Source: a virus | IMG/VR virus record: IMGVR_UViG_3300042465_007188 | Span: 1 to 34,012 of that record | DNA: 34,012 bases | Strand: one strand, 5' to 3' | Notes under the pieces: generated by a model | Told to the model about the DNA's origin: nothing | The model's input: only the letters and a program-made list of their open reading frames with translations | Database searches by the model: none | Part shown: positions 12,717 through 20,759 of the stretch, in pieces | Layout: each line of letters opens with the position of its first letter | Numbering within the stretch: the first letter of the stretch is position 1 | Translations under genes and position numbers: made by a program

Positions 12717-15700
12717 CTACTGCTTGCGGGTGTTGGGCAGTCGCTTGAGGCCTCCGAGCGGGAGCACCTCGAGGGCGAGGCCGACGAGCTGGGGGCCTTG
12801 GCCCGTACTAGCACCGATCGGCTCAATGTCGTCGATCCGGATTTGGGTGGCCTGCGTTTTCTGGCTGCCCACCTGGAGGCGCACCTGGGCGGGCCACGAG
12901 GTCGCCGCGATCGGGGCGAGCTGCGCGGCGGTCCACGTGCCCTGGGCCTTCACGGTGGACGCGTCGAAATCGGTGTAGACCCGGATGCGCAGGTCATGCG
13001 GCGAGGCCGAGCGGCCGAGGAATTGGCAATTCCGCACGCGCGCGTAGTCCTGCGAGCCGCCTGGCTGGATCCACGCGGTCCTGGCCACGAGGCGCACCCA
13101 TGCACCGCCATCTTTCCACGTCGTCCGGTCCTCGCGGGCCCATTGGCCCGGGGCGGCCACGAAGCACCCGAGCTGCTCTGAGTAGCATGCACCACCCCAC
13201 GGGGCGGAGCCGCCAAAAAGCCCGATTTCGTCGCGGCTCCACTGGTCCACCTGGTAGTTGTACACAAGGACGGTGCGAGCTCCGGCGGCGTTGCGCAGGT
13301 AGAAACGCACCTCCCGCTCCTCGAGGATGTGAACGGCGGCCTCGCACGTGCGGTACCCTTGGCCACCTTGCTCGGTGCTGGTCCAGTCCTGCACGCGCAG
13401 GCCGATGGGCACGAGCTCGAGGCGGTCTGAAAGCAGGTAGAAGCGATCATCCGTCGCGAGGAAGAGGAGGCCGGTCGGCACGCCCACGACGCTGATCGGC
13501 TGCTCGCACCCGATGTAATCGTGGATGGCGTCGGGCCCGGAAAGCGCGTTGCCTGCCCCGAAGCGGTCGCGGAACTGGCCAAATACCCCGTACACCCCCG
13601 AGGGCGTGAAGAGGACGAGTTTGTCCCCGAGGGAGCCCGCGGCGGTGCATCCGGCTTCGTGCTCCATGCGGAGGATGTTGCCCACGGCGAAACTCGGCGC
13701 CTCGAAAGCCTCCGGCTCGTTGCTGTACACCACCGAGCGGCCATCGTCGGCACCGCCCACGATGAGGCGATTTCGGAAGAGAAACGCGAAGCGCGCGGAG
13801 CCCACGGGCACGAACGGGAGCGCTCCTCCGGTCGTGTAGAGCGTCGGCGCGTCGAGCGGCGGGAGGCCGAGCGCGCGGTTTCCGAGGGCCACCGCGTCGC
13901 GCACGGCGACGGAGCGCCACCCGGCCGCGGTCGTTCCCACGGGTGCCGTGGCGGGGAGGTCGAACCAGCGGCGGAGCACCGTTCCGTTGGGCTCCGTGAC
14001 GTAAAATTCCACGGTCGCGTCGTCACGCGTGAGGTAGTTGGCCGCGGAGTAGTAGATCGTCCACGTGTCCTGGGCGCCCACCACCGTGAGGCGGTACGGG
14101 TCGGCGGGCGCGCTGCGGTGTACGTTGCCGAAGGCGTCGCGGTAGACGAAGATCGCGGTGAGGAGGTAATCCCCGGGCGTGAAGTCGATCGCGACACCGC
14201 CACCGCTGCGGACGACGGCGCCGATGCGCGGGCGGTCCACGATGGCGGTTTCGGCGGCCGCGGTGCTGTCGAGGGTCTGCACGAGTCCACCGGCCGCGAT
14301 GGCGGTGCCGGCGAACGTGCCGTGGAGGGCGTCCCCGGACACCCGAGGCGCGAGGCGCACGCTGGCGAACGCGAAGCCTCCGGCCGCGTCCACGGCGGGG
14401 CGGTGCGGCACGTGGACGATGGTCCCCACGCGGAACGGGCGCGGCGGCGTCGTGGGGAGGAGGCGCGGGGCGACGGTTGCCGCGGGCGAGTTGGCGCACG
14501 TCGTCCGGCGGTCGAGGGGGCCCGTGACGATGGCCGTGCCGATGTTGCCGGAGTAGTTGGCCGCGAGGTCGGTCGTCGGTTGCAGCGTCACCGCAAGGCG
14601 CCCGGTCCACACCTGCTGCGCGCTGCCCACGATGAGCGAGAGGCGCACCGGGTAGAGGCCGCTCGTGAGCTGGGCGCCGTAGTAGTCCAGCACGAACGGC
14701 CGAGCTCCGTGCGTGGCGCTCGAAAGCTGCTGTTGATCGATGATGATGCCACCGCGGAGCGTCATCTGGTCGATGTAGTGTGCAAACATGAGGCCTTGCG
14801 TGGCCTCCCATTGCATGAGCTCGGCAAAGCTGGCCCACTGGTTGACGCCACCAATTTGCGCGGTGCGCACGAGCGCGATGGTGCCGGGCGTGAGGAGCGG
14901 GAGCACGGCGGGCGCCCCGGCGCGCGTAAGCGCCATGCTGCCGGTCTGCACCACGGCAAAGGTCGCGGTGTCGAGCTCCCAAATCTGGTGGGTGCCGTCC
15001 GTAGCTTGCCAGGGCGGCGCGAGGGCCATTTGGAGGTCGGCGCACACGACGGACACGCCCCACGTGGACACCGTGCCCGATGGCGCGGACGCGAGGGCCA
15101 CGACGGGGAGCACGCCTACCTTTGCCACGCTGCCGGCCGCGCCGAAGGTCGCCGCGCCTGCGGTGATGGCGTACCGGTTGAAGCGCACCGTGCCCGTGCG
15201 CGAGCTGTACACCGTAAGCATGAGCTGATCGCGCGCACACACGATGTCGAACGGGACGATCGGGCGGTAACGCTCGGCGCTCGTGCCCTGGAACGCGGCG
15301 AGGTCGCTCCAATCGCAGTCGTTCGCGCACCCGGCCACGGGCACGGAAATGAGCGCACCAAGGCCCGTGTTGGAGTACTGGCACGTCCAAAGGAGCACCG
15401 TTGCGGCCACGGTGTTGGTGTCGATGCCCACGCGCGTGTTGGGCGTGGCCACGGCCACGATGAGCGTGCGCTCGCCGCTTACGTTGACGAGCTCGAGCTT
15501 GGGGTACACGGCGCCCGTGAGGTCGAGGGACACGCTCGAGATTTCTGCGCGGGTGCCGGCATCGTACTGGGTGAGCACGAGGCGCACGGTGGAGCCCGTC
15601 AAGCTGCCGTAAATCTTCCGCGCGCGGGTGATTCGGAGGATGAAAACGTACTCCTCCCCGACGAACGCTCCGGTACCGGCGGCGGTGTCGAAGGCCTCGT

Positions 15701-16124
15701 CCCACTCCCCGGCGGACGCGTCCCACGTCACCACGTCCCCAATGATGTCGGACACGGCGCCGCGTGTCGTCCAGTCGTTCAGGGCGGCCGGCGTGTAGTT
15801 GCGGGCCACGTACGCACATTCATCGGCGATCTGGCTGCCGTCCGTGTCGAGGCCCGTTTGACGCGCCCGGTCCACGACGATGGTCTGAGACGGCGAGGCG
15901 ATGGTCGCGATCGGGTTGCCGGTGTTGGGGCTGCCGAACGGAACGGCCTCCACGTTCACGTACCCGAAGCGCTTACGGACGCTGCCCACGCGCTCGAGGC
16001 GCCCGTTCACGAGCTCGGAAAGCTGCGTAGGCGGGACGCGCCACGCGTCCATCGATTGGTCGATGCCTCCGCCAAAGTCCGCGCGGACGATCGCGCCTTC
16101 ACCGGGTTTCGTTCCGTTGGCCAT
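12717..16124 (-). CDS. Large tail nozzle-like protein, 1135 residues
   Basis: The largest gene encodes a beta-rich protein of the kind that closes the short tail of podoviruses (T7 gp12-like or P22 gp10-like nozzle). The start (FGGGIDQSMDAWRVPPTQLS, ELVNGRLERVGSVRKRFGY) is the usual opening of such proteins, which tell the story of a beta-propeller platform. The second half has typical propeller strands (FAFLFRNRLIVGGADDGRSV, VVYSNEPEAFEAPSFAVGN, KLVLFTPSGVYGVFGQFRDR, LLFLATDDRFYLLSDRLELV). It sits between the adaptor and ejection genes, exactly where nozzle genes lie. The ATG follows the upstream stop by three bases. It is longer than T7 gp12, and extra N-terminal beta domains are likely. 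Domain limits cannot be set by eye. Confidence 0.7.
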   Translation of the reverse strand: MANGTKPGEGAIVRADFGGGIDQSMDAWRVPPTQLSELVNGRLERVGSVRKRFGYVNVEAVPFGSPNTGNPIATIASPSQTIVVDRARQTGLDTDGSQIADECAYVARNYTPAALNDWTTRGAVSDIIGDVVTWDASAGEWDEAFDTAAGTGAFVGEEYVFILRITRARKIYGSLTGSTVRLVLTQYDAGTRAEISSVSLDLTGAVYPKLELVNVSGERTLIVAVATPNTRVGIDTNTVAATVLLWTCQYSNTGLGALISVPVAGCANDCDWSDLAAFQGTSAERYRPIVPFDIVCARDQLMLTVYSSRTGTVRFNRYAITAGAATFGAAGSVAKVGVLPVVALASAPSGTVSTWGVSVVCADLQMALAPPWQATDGTHQIWELDTATFAVVQTGSMALTRAGAPAVLPLLTPGTIALVRTAQIGGVNQWASFAELMQWEATQGLMFAHYIDQMTLRGGIIIDQQQLSSATHGARPFVLDYYGAQLTSGLYPVRLSLIVGSAQQVWTGRLAVTLQPTTDLAANYSGNIGTAIVTGPLDRRTTCANSPAATVAPRLLPTTPPRPFRVGTIVHVPHRPAVDAAGGFAFASVRLAPRVSGDALHGTFAGTAIAAGGLVQTLDSTAAAETAIVDRPRIGAVVRSGGGVAIDFTPGDYLLTAIFVYRDAFGNVHRSAPADPYRLTVVGAQDTWTIYYSAANYLTRDDATVEFYVTEPNGTVLRRWFDLPATAPVGTTAAGWRSVAVRDAVALGNRALGLPPLDAPTLYTTGGALPFVPVGSARFAFLFRNRLIVGGADDGRSVVYSNEPEAFEAPSFAVGNILRMEHEAGCTAAGSLGDKLVLFTPSGVYGVFGQFRDRFGAGNALSGPDAIHDYIGCEQPISVVGVPTGLLFLATDDRFYLLSDRLELVPIGLRVQDWTSTEQGGQGYRTCEAAVHILEEREVRFYLRNAAGARTVLVYNYQVDQWSRDEIGLFGGSAPWGGACYSEQLGCFVAAPGQWAREDRTTWKDGGAWVRLVARTAWIQPGGSQDYARVRNCQFLGRSASPHDLRIRVYTDFDASTVKAQGTWTAAQLAPIAATSWPAQVRLQVGSQKTQATQIRIDDIEPIGASTGQGPQLVGLALEVLPLGGLKRLPNTRKQ

Positions 16125-16127
16125 GCG

Positions 16128-17009
16128 TCACCATACCCAGATCCGGGCCTGGCATGGCACGGAACAGTTGAGGAGGATCGAACGTTCGTCGAGGCTGCGC
16201 GTCCGCTCGGTGCGCGTGATGATGGGCCCGGCGGGACCCATTACTGTGAGGATGGCGCTCGGCGTTTCGGGCGCAAACGCGGTCGCGGCGAACGCGTGGA
16301 TCTCGGCGTTTAGGTCGTCCGTGGCCCACATGAGCTCGAAGCGGTCTCCGGCGTCGAGCTCGAGGAGGAAGTCCCACGCGGCCACGTCCTCGTCGTCGTT
16401 GTCCTTGATGCGGAGTCGGCTGGCGGTCCATGGAACGTCTGCGCCGTTGACGCGGCACCACACGTAAATCAGGGCGTCACCTCCGCCGGCCTTGTCGAGC
16501 TGAAGCGAGAACTGGAAATCGTACGTGCCGGCCGTGTCCACGTAGACCTCGGACGAGGAGCCGGGCGAGGTCACGCCTTGTTGCAGGTCGAGCACGTCCC
16601 ACACGACGGGCGTGGGGTCGTCGATGGCGGCGGCGGCTTGGTTCTTCTCGCTGTGGAAGGCGCCACGGCGCTCGAGGGCGGCGCCTTGCAGGTCCACCAC
16701 GGCGAAGCCTTGCACGGGGCGGCCCAGCGTGTGCGGGATGTCGTTCGCTCCGGCCGCGAGGGTGAGGAGCTCGGCGCGGCCACCGGTCGCGATCGGCTGC
16801 GTGAGGAGCTGGCCTTCCCCGAAGGGCGTGGCGGTAAGCTGGTTCACGCGCGCGATCGCGGCGTTGGTCCGCAAGCTGTTGGCGGCGGCGATGCGCTGGG
16901 CGTCGGTCGCGGCCGGGTCCTCGGCCTGTAGGATGCGGGTCTGGGTCGTCTTGAGCGCGCGGGGCACGGTCCCCACGAGGTCCGGCCGGGTCGGGATGCG
17001 CGTGGTCAT
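16128..17009 (-). CDS. Virion protein with C1q/TNF-like beta-sandwich, 293 residues
   Basis: The first 100 residues are helical and variable (ALKTTQTRILQAEDPAATDA, AANSLRTNAAIARVNQLTA). After a linker, residues about 150-260 read as a jelly-roll resembling the C1q/TNF fold found in phage head- or tail-associated proteins: SSSEVYVDTAGTYDFQFSLQ, LIYVWCRVNGADVPWTASRL, VAAWDFLLELDAGDRFELMW and IHAFAATAFAPETPSAILTV. Such domains usually trimerise and can bind surfaces. It lies between the head-tail adaptor and the nozzle. The combination of a helical anchor and a trimeric sandwich suggests a small spike or head fibre, but its site on the virion is unknown. The stop is followed after three bases by the nozzle ATG. 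Confidence 0.65.
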   Translation of the reverse strand: MTTRIPTRPDLVGTVPRALKTTQTRILQAEDPAATDAQRIAAANSLRTNAAIARVNQLTATPFGEGQLLTQPIATGGRAELLTLAAGANDIPHTLGRPVQGFAVVDLQGAALERRGAFHSEKNQAAAAIDDPTPVVWDVLDLQQGVTSPGSSSEVYVDTAGTYDFQFSLQLDKAGGGDALIYVWCRVNGADVPWTASRLRIKDNDDEDVAAWDFLLELDAGDRFELMWATDDLNAEIHAFAATAFAPETPSAILTVMGPAGPIITRTERTRSLDERSILLNCSVPCQARIWVW

Positions 17010-17012
17010 GGT

Positions 17013-17708
17013 TCAGGCTGGCGGGAGCCAACGGTCCGGGTCGAGGTCCCACATGCTGCCGCGGCGCGAAACGTCGGTGATGCGCTCGGTCGTTTGCTGC
17101 GCACGGAACGGGGCGAGCTCGTCGATGCGCTTGCCGAGGCGGTCCACGTAGGCAATGGCGATGGACACGTCCAGGTCTTCCTTGCCGCGCACGTAGGCGA
17201 CGGCGCGCCAAATGGCGTACTCCTCCCACCCGTTCACGCCGTCGAAGCTGTCCGTGCCGAGCACGAGCCGGGCGCACGTCGGCGCGTAGAAGTGCCGGAT
17301 GGTGTAGGTGGACGACGGGACCGGAAGGAAACTGATGTCGCCGGCGAGTAGGCGGAACGCGCGGGGCACGTCCACGATCGGCGCGGTGTTGCCGAGGAAG
17401 CGCGCGCGCTGGTGGAATGAGTACGTGCCGAGCCGGTATCGCTCTCCCGCGTACTCGAGCTCCATGTACAGGGTCTCATAGTGGTTTGCGGGAAGCGCGT
17501 ACTTTTCCACGCCGGCGGACGTGGTGAACGTCTGCTCGAGGACGTAATACTCCATGCCCCGCGAGCCGAGGAGCCGGTCGTATAGCTCCGCGAGGCTTTG
17601 GTTGATGTACTCGTCGATTTCCGAGTCCGTGACGAACTGATTGCCCACGAGGTCGGCGCGGAGCCGAACATCGCTCCGCATTTCTGCCAGGGTTCGACTC
17701 CGCGCCAT
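17013..17708 (-). CDS. Head-tail adaptor (P22 gp4/T7 gp11-like tail accessory protein)
   Basis: The 231-residue product has the typical opening of short-tailed phage adaptors: LAEMRSDVRLRADLVGNQFV, TDSEIDEYINQSLAELYDRL, followed by a beta-rich insert (YYVLEQTFTTSAGVEKYALP, YRLGTYSFHQRARFL) and a C-terminal helical part (WEEYAIWRAVAYVRGKEDLD, YVDRLGKRIDELAPFRAQQT). These proteins join the portal to the nozzle and start tail assembly. The ATG at 17708 has GAGGTAAG upstream at good spacing. Order portal, scaffold, capsid, adaptor, nozzle agrees. Identity as a tail accessory factor is strong by motif and context; whether it is closer to the P22 or the T7 type needs structural comparison. Confidence 0.8.
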   Translation of the reverse strand: MARSRTLAEMRSDVRLRADLVGNQFVTDSEIDEYINQSLAELYDRLLGSRGMEYYVLEQTFTTSAGVEKYALPANHYETLYMELEYAGERYRLGTYSFHQRARFLGNTAPIVDVPRAFRLLAGDISFLPVPSSTYTIRHFYAPTCARLVLGTDSFDGVNGWEEYAIWRAVAYVRGKEDLDVSIAIAYVDRLGKRIDELAPFRAQQTTERITDVSRRGSMWDLDPDRWLPPA

Positions 17709-17716
17709 TTCTTACC

Positions 17717-17941
17717 TCACTTGCACGCCATCACGAGAGCCTCGAAGGCGTCCACAACGCCCTCGCGGTCCTTCACCTTCACGCCCATCGCGCTGGCGAG
17801 CTCGTCCACGAGGGCGAGCTTTTCATCGCGCGATGCCGAGCCCGACTCGGACGCGGGGGATTCCTCCTCCATGTCGTCGTCGTAGCTCTTGCCCTTCTTT
17901 CCGCCACCGATGATGGCGAGGATCTCCGGCATCTTCCCCAT
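17717..17941 (-). CDS. Small acidic head-region protein, 74 residues
   Basis: The product has a short hydrophobic/Gly-rich start (MGKMPEILAIIGGGKKGKSY), a highly acidic Ser/Glu/Asp middle (DDDMEEESPASESGSAS) and a C-terminal helix (EKLALVDELASAMGVKVKDR, VVDAFEALVMACK). No family is recognised. It follows the putative decoration gene and precedes the adaptor. Small acidic proteins in this position may be head-completion, assembly or DNA-mimic proteins. The ATG at 17941 is two bases after the preceding stop. Confidence is for the gene, not a function. Confidence 0.7.
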   Translation of the reverse strand: MGKMPEILAIIGGGKKGKSYDDDMEEESPASESGSASRDEKLALVDELASAMGVKVKDREGVVDAFEALVMACK

Positions 17942-17943
17942 GG

Positions 17944-18330
17944 TCAGAGGCCCGAGTTCGAGAGGACGAGGAGGAGGTTCACGCGGTTGTTCGCGTTGGC
18001 CGCGATGTCGATCGGGCCACCCGTGCTGAGATCGTACGTGCGCACGGTGATGGTGCGCGTCGCGTCCTCGAGGTTGTTTACGCCCACGTTGGCCGCGAAT
18101 TTGTCATCGGCGGCCGAGAGTTGGAGCGTGGAGACCGCGGCGAGGAGCTTCGGGTAGACGTCTTGCAACGTCACCGTGAAGACACCCACGCCGGTGCGCT
18201 CGACCTTTTCGACACCGCGGCCGCGGAGAGCCGTGGGCGGGTTGGCCGTGTCGGGCGCCCACGAGATCGCGAGCACCACGACGTTCGGATCGAGTGCCCC
18301 GAGAAGGGGCAGGAAGGAGCGGCCGGCCAT
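17944..18330 (-). CDS. Capsid decoration-like protein, 128 residues
   Basis: The gene directly follows the major capsid gene (TGATG overlap). Its beta-rich product has the pattern of small phage surface proteins: LPLLGALDPNVVVLAISWAP at the start, VEKVERTGVGVFTVTLQDVY in the middle, and TRTITVRTYDLSTGGPIDIA, then NNRVNLLLVLSNSGL at the end. The phrase V-x-R-T-G-x-G-x-[YF]-T-V-T-L recurs in head-decoration or head-fibre proteins of unclassified podoviruses, as I recall. It probably coats or stabilises capsids, but this is inferred from position and motif. The upstream in-frame extension to 18390 would overlap the capsid gene and is rejected. Confidence 0.65.
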   Translation of the reverse strand: MAGRSFLPLLGALDPNVVVLAISWAPDTANPPTALRGRGVEKVERTGVGVFTVTLQDVYPKLLAAVSTLQLSAADDKFAANVGVNNLEDATRTITVRTYDLSTGGPIDIAANANNRVNLLLVLSNSGL

Positions 18331-19643
18331 CAGTTCACCGTGGGCGCAAGGTAGTTGAAGCCACGGCCATTGAAATTCGGCGCACGGCAACGCATGTTGA
18401 GGTAGCCGCCCACGCGGTACTGGTAGGCGTCCTCGCTCGCGAGGCGGAGGATGCGCTGGTCGTCACGCATGAGGATGCGCGGCGCGCCCTTGGCCGAGCA
18501 GAGGTCCCACGTGTCCATCTGAAGGAGGAAGATCTCCGACTTCGGGACGTTGATGTCGGACACGCACTTGACCGGGCCCGTGTCACCCATGAGCACGACG
18601 GCCTGGAAGCCGAATTCCGCGCTCTCCACGGACTGCACGCGGTCGTAGATGACGCGCGAGCCGAGGAATTGGACGAGGGCCGAGAAGTCGGACGGGTTCA
18701 TCCAGCACATGTCCGGGCGGCCACCGTACGCGTTGACCTTCGTGGCGAGGCGGATGATGGCCTCGTCCGGGGCGAGGCCCGTGCAGTCCTGCGCGGTGCC
18801 GGCGAGGGCGGCCACGTTGGACGTGCGGGTCACGCCGTAGATCGATGCCTGGAGCTGCGCGCCCGCGACACCGGCCGCGAAGGCGCCCGCCTGCGAGCCG
18901 GCGATCCACTGCTTCACGCCGGTGATCACACGCGACTTGGTGAAGATCTCCGCGGCCGAGGTCGCGACCGTGCGGTCATTGGCGGCGGTGATGTAGTCAC
19001 CGGCCGCGATGGTGCCGGCGGCCGACACGGTGATCTTGCCACCCTCGTGGTCCACCGCGGTGACGCGGATCGGCGTCACTTCCGTGGCGTCGCGCACGCC
19101 GTCCATGAGCACGGCGCCCGTGGTGTAGAGGCTGATGCGCATGTTGGAGTCGAAGTTCCACGCGTCGCTGGGGTTCGTGAGGGTGATCACCGCGCCCGCG
19201 ATACTCGAGACCTTGCCGAGCCACCCGGTGCCGTCGCGGAACATGTGGCGCGCGATGCGGCGGAGGGCCGTGTGGAACGCGAGGTCGAGGGTCTTCTGGA
19301 AGACCTGCACCATCGCGTAGTCGTCCTGGTCCGTGGTCTCGATGGTCTCGCCGTCGATGCTGGCGACCACGTAGTCCTTTTTGCGCGTGAGCGTGAAGGA
19401 CGTGAACATGTCCTGGTAGGCCTCGGCCGTGTTGCTTGCGGCGAGGGCCTCGGAGAACACGGAGCCGCCACCCTGCGGGCTGCCGATGATGAGCGGGACC
19501 TCGAGGCTCTTTCCTCCGAAGTCGGTCATCTTCTGGATCGTCGAATAGAACGGATTGATCTTGCGGAGCTCCTCCGGCGCCTCGTAGGTCGGATAGAGCT
19601 CCTTGATGATGGATTCTGCGATGCTGTTGTCCAAAACGGCCAT
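18330..19643 (-). CDS. Major capsid protein (HK97-like fold predicted)
   Basis: The 437-residue product is well placed after portal and scaffold and has the character of a major capsid protein: a helical N-terminal arm (IAESIIKELYPTYEAPEELR), INPFYSTIQKM, then the strand-rich body with AYQDMFTSFTLTRKKDYVVA, VFQKTLDLAFHTALRRIARH, PSDAWNFDSNMRISLYTTG, and late elements PDMCWMNPSDFSALVQFLGS and DTWDLCSAKGAPRILMRDDQ. The codon use is the most regular of the window, as expected for a highly expressed gene. GGAGACG precedes the ATG at 19643. The protein carries no obvious N-terminal delta domain, and a separate scaffold is encoded. The fold class is inferred; the role is strongly supported. Confidence 0.85.
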   Translation of the reverse strand: MAVLDNSIAESIIKELYPTYEAPEELRKINPFYSTIQKMTDFGGKSLEVPLIIGSPQGGGSVFSEALAASNTAEAYQDMFTSFTLTRKKDYVVASIDGETIETTDQDDYAMVQVFQKTLDLAFHTALRRIARHMFRDGTGWLGKVSSIAGAVITLTNPSDAWNFDSNMRISLYTTGAVLMDGVRDATEVTPIRVTAVDHEGGKITVSAAGTIAAGDYITAANDRTVATSAAEIFTKSRVITGVKQWIAGSQAGAFAAGVAGAQLQASIYGVTRTSNVAALAGTAQDCTGLAPDEAIIRLATKVNAYGGRPDMCWMNPSDFSALVQFLGSRVIYDRVQSVESAEFGFQAVVLMGDTGPVKCVSDINVPKSEIFLLQMDTWDLCSAKGAPRILMRDDQRILRLASEDAYQYRVGGYLNMRCRAPNFNGRGFNYLAPTVN

Positions 19644-19661
19644 GATACGTCTCCGGGTCGA

Positions 19662-20750
19662 TTATTTGCCCTGCGCGGCGCGGTAGCGGCGGAGCTTCTC
19701 GGCTGCGATGCGTGCGCGTTGTTCGCGCGTGAGCGTTCGCGGGTCCGGCTCGGCCACGCTGCGTTCACCGCTGCGCTGGCTGCTGAGGGTCTTTGTGGGG
19801 GCGCGGCGCTTGTCTGCTGCGGGGGCCTGCCCGGAGTCGCGGCTGGTGCTGGTGCCGCGTCGAGCTTCTCGCTCGTGAATCGCACGATAGCTTTCCCGCT
19901 CGAGGTGGTCCAGTCCATCCGCGATCATCTCGATCGTCGGGTACTGGCCCGTCTTCTCGAAGTAGGCCTCTTGGAGCGCGTAGGCCTGGCGCTTCACGAG
20001 GGCCGGGTGGAGCTGCGCGCGGGCGGCGAGGTACGGGAAACGCTCCTCGTCGCTTGCGATCTTCGTGAACTTCTCCTCGGCCTCCACCACGGCGGCGCGC
20101 TGGGCGGCCTGCTGCTGGCTGCGCTGGTATTCCTCCCACTGGCGTTCTTGCGCCTCGAGGCGGGCGCGCATCTGGCGGAGCTCGTGCTCCGGGGTACCCT
20201 CGAGGGCGGCGTCCTCGAGCACGGCGCGCGGCTCGAGCCCCATGGCGCGGAGGGCTTCCGCGGGGCTCTTGGCCTGGGCGGCACGCTCGAAGCGCTCGAG
20301 CTCGCGGCGGCGGGCCTCGAGGCGGGCGCGCTCTCCCTCGAGCTCGCGGCGCTGGGCCTCGGCCTCGCGTCGGATGCGCTGGGCCTTCTCTCGGGCGCGG
20401 ATGATGGCCGAAACCTTCTCCTCGGGCTCCTCGTCCGGTTCGGCGCCGAAGGTCGGCCCATCGTCGTCGTCGGCCTCGAGGCTCGCGAAGCGTCCGGCCT
20501 CGTCACGGCCGCGCGGGGTTGCCGCCGAGTCGAACGTGGGCCCGTCGTCTTCGTCTCGGTCGCTGCCGGGCGCGGGCGGGGTCGCCGCGGATGGCGGCTC
20601 GGCTTTGGCGGGCGCGGCGCTGCGTGCGGCTGCCACGGCGGCCATGGCGTTGGCCACGCGGCTCTGGGTCGCGGCGGCGGTTGCGCTGCCTCCCGGGTGG
20701 TTGATGGGGGCAGCGATGGGCGGCGATTGGGTGGTGGCTTGGTCGGTCAT
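19662..20750 (-). CDS. Scaffolding protein
   Basis: The 362-residue product has the typical make-up of a scaffold: low-complexity, Ala/Pro-rich N-terminus, two acidic repeats (DRDEDDGPTFDSAATPRGRD and ASLEADDDDGPTFGAEPDEE), a long charged coiled coil at about 110-215 (REKAQRIRREAEAQRRELEG, ERARLEARRRELERFERAAQ), and a basic C-terminal helix (LTREQRARIAAEKLRRYRAA) suited to binding the capsid inner face. It lies between portal and capsid genes, the standard place. It should leave the head before or during DNA entry. The repeat of DDGPTF is internal and may reflect a local duplication. The start ATG is 10 bases after the portal stop. Confidence 0.82.
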   Translation of the reverse strand: MTDQATTQSPPIAAPINHPGGSATAAATQSRVANAMAAVAAARSAAPAKAEPPSAATPPAPGSDRDEDDGPTFDSAATPRGRDEAGRFASLEADDDDGPTFGAEPDEEPEEKVSAIIRAREKAQRIRREAEAQRRELEGERARLEARRRELERFERAAQAKSPAEALRAMGLEPRAVLEDAALEGTPEHELRQMRARLEAQERQWEEYQRSQQQAAQRAAVVEAEEKFTKIASDEERFPYLAARAQLHPALVKRQAYALQEAYFEKTGQYPTIEMIADGLDHLERESYRAIHEREARRGTSTSRDSGQAPAADKRRAPTKTLSSQRSGERSVAEPDPRTLTREQRARIAAEKLRRYRAAQGK

Positions 20751-20759
20751 GGTCCGCGG

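Noticed and set aside
12950-14290. A 446-codon minus-strand frame inside the nozzle gene
   Set aside because: Ser/Arg/Pro/Thr-rich alternative frame of a strongly supported gene; no start site or family.
13521-16313. A 930-codon open frame on the plus strand
   Set aside because: Antisense shadow of the nozzle gene; Arg/His/Gly/Val-biased translation with no recognisable motif.
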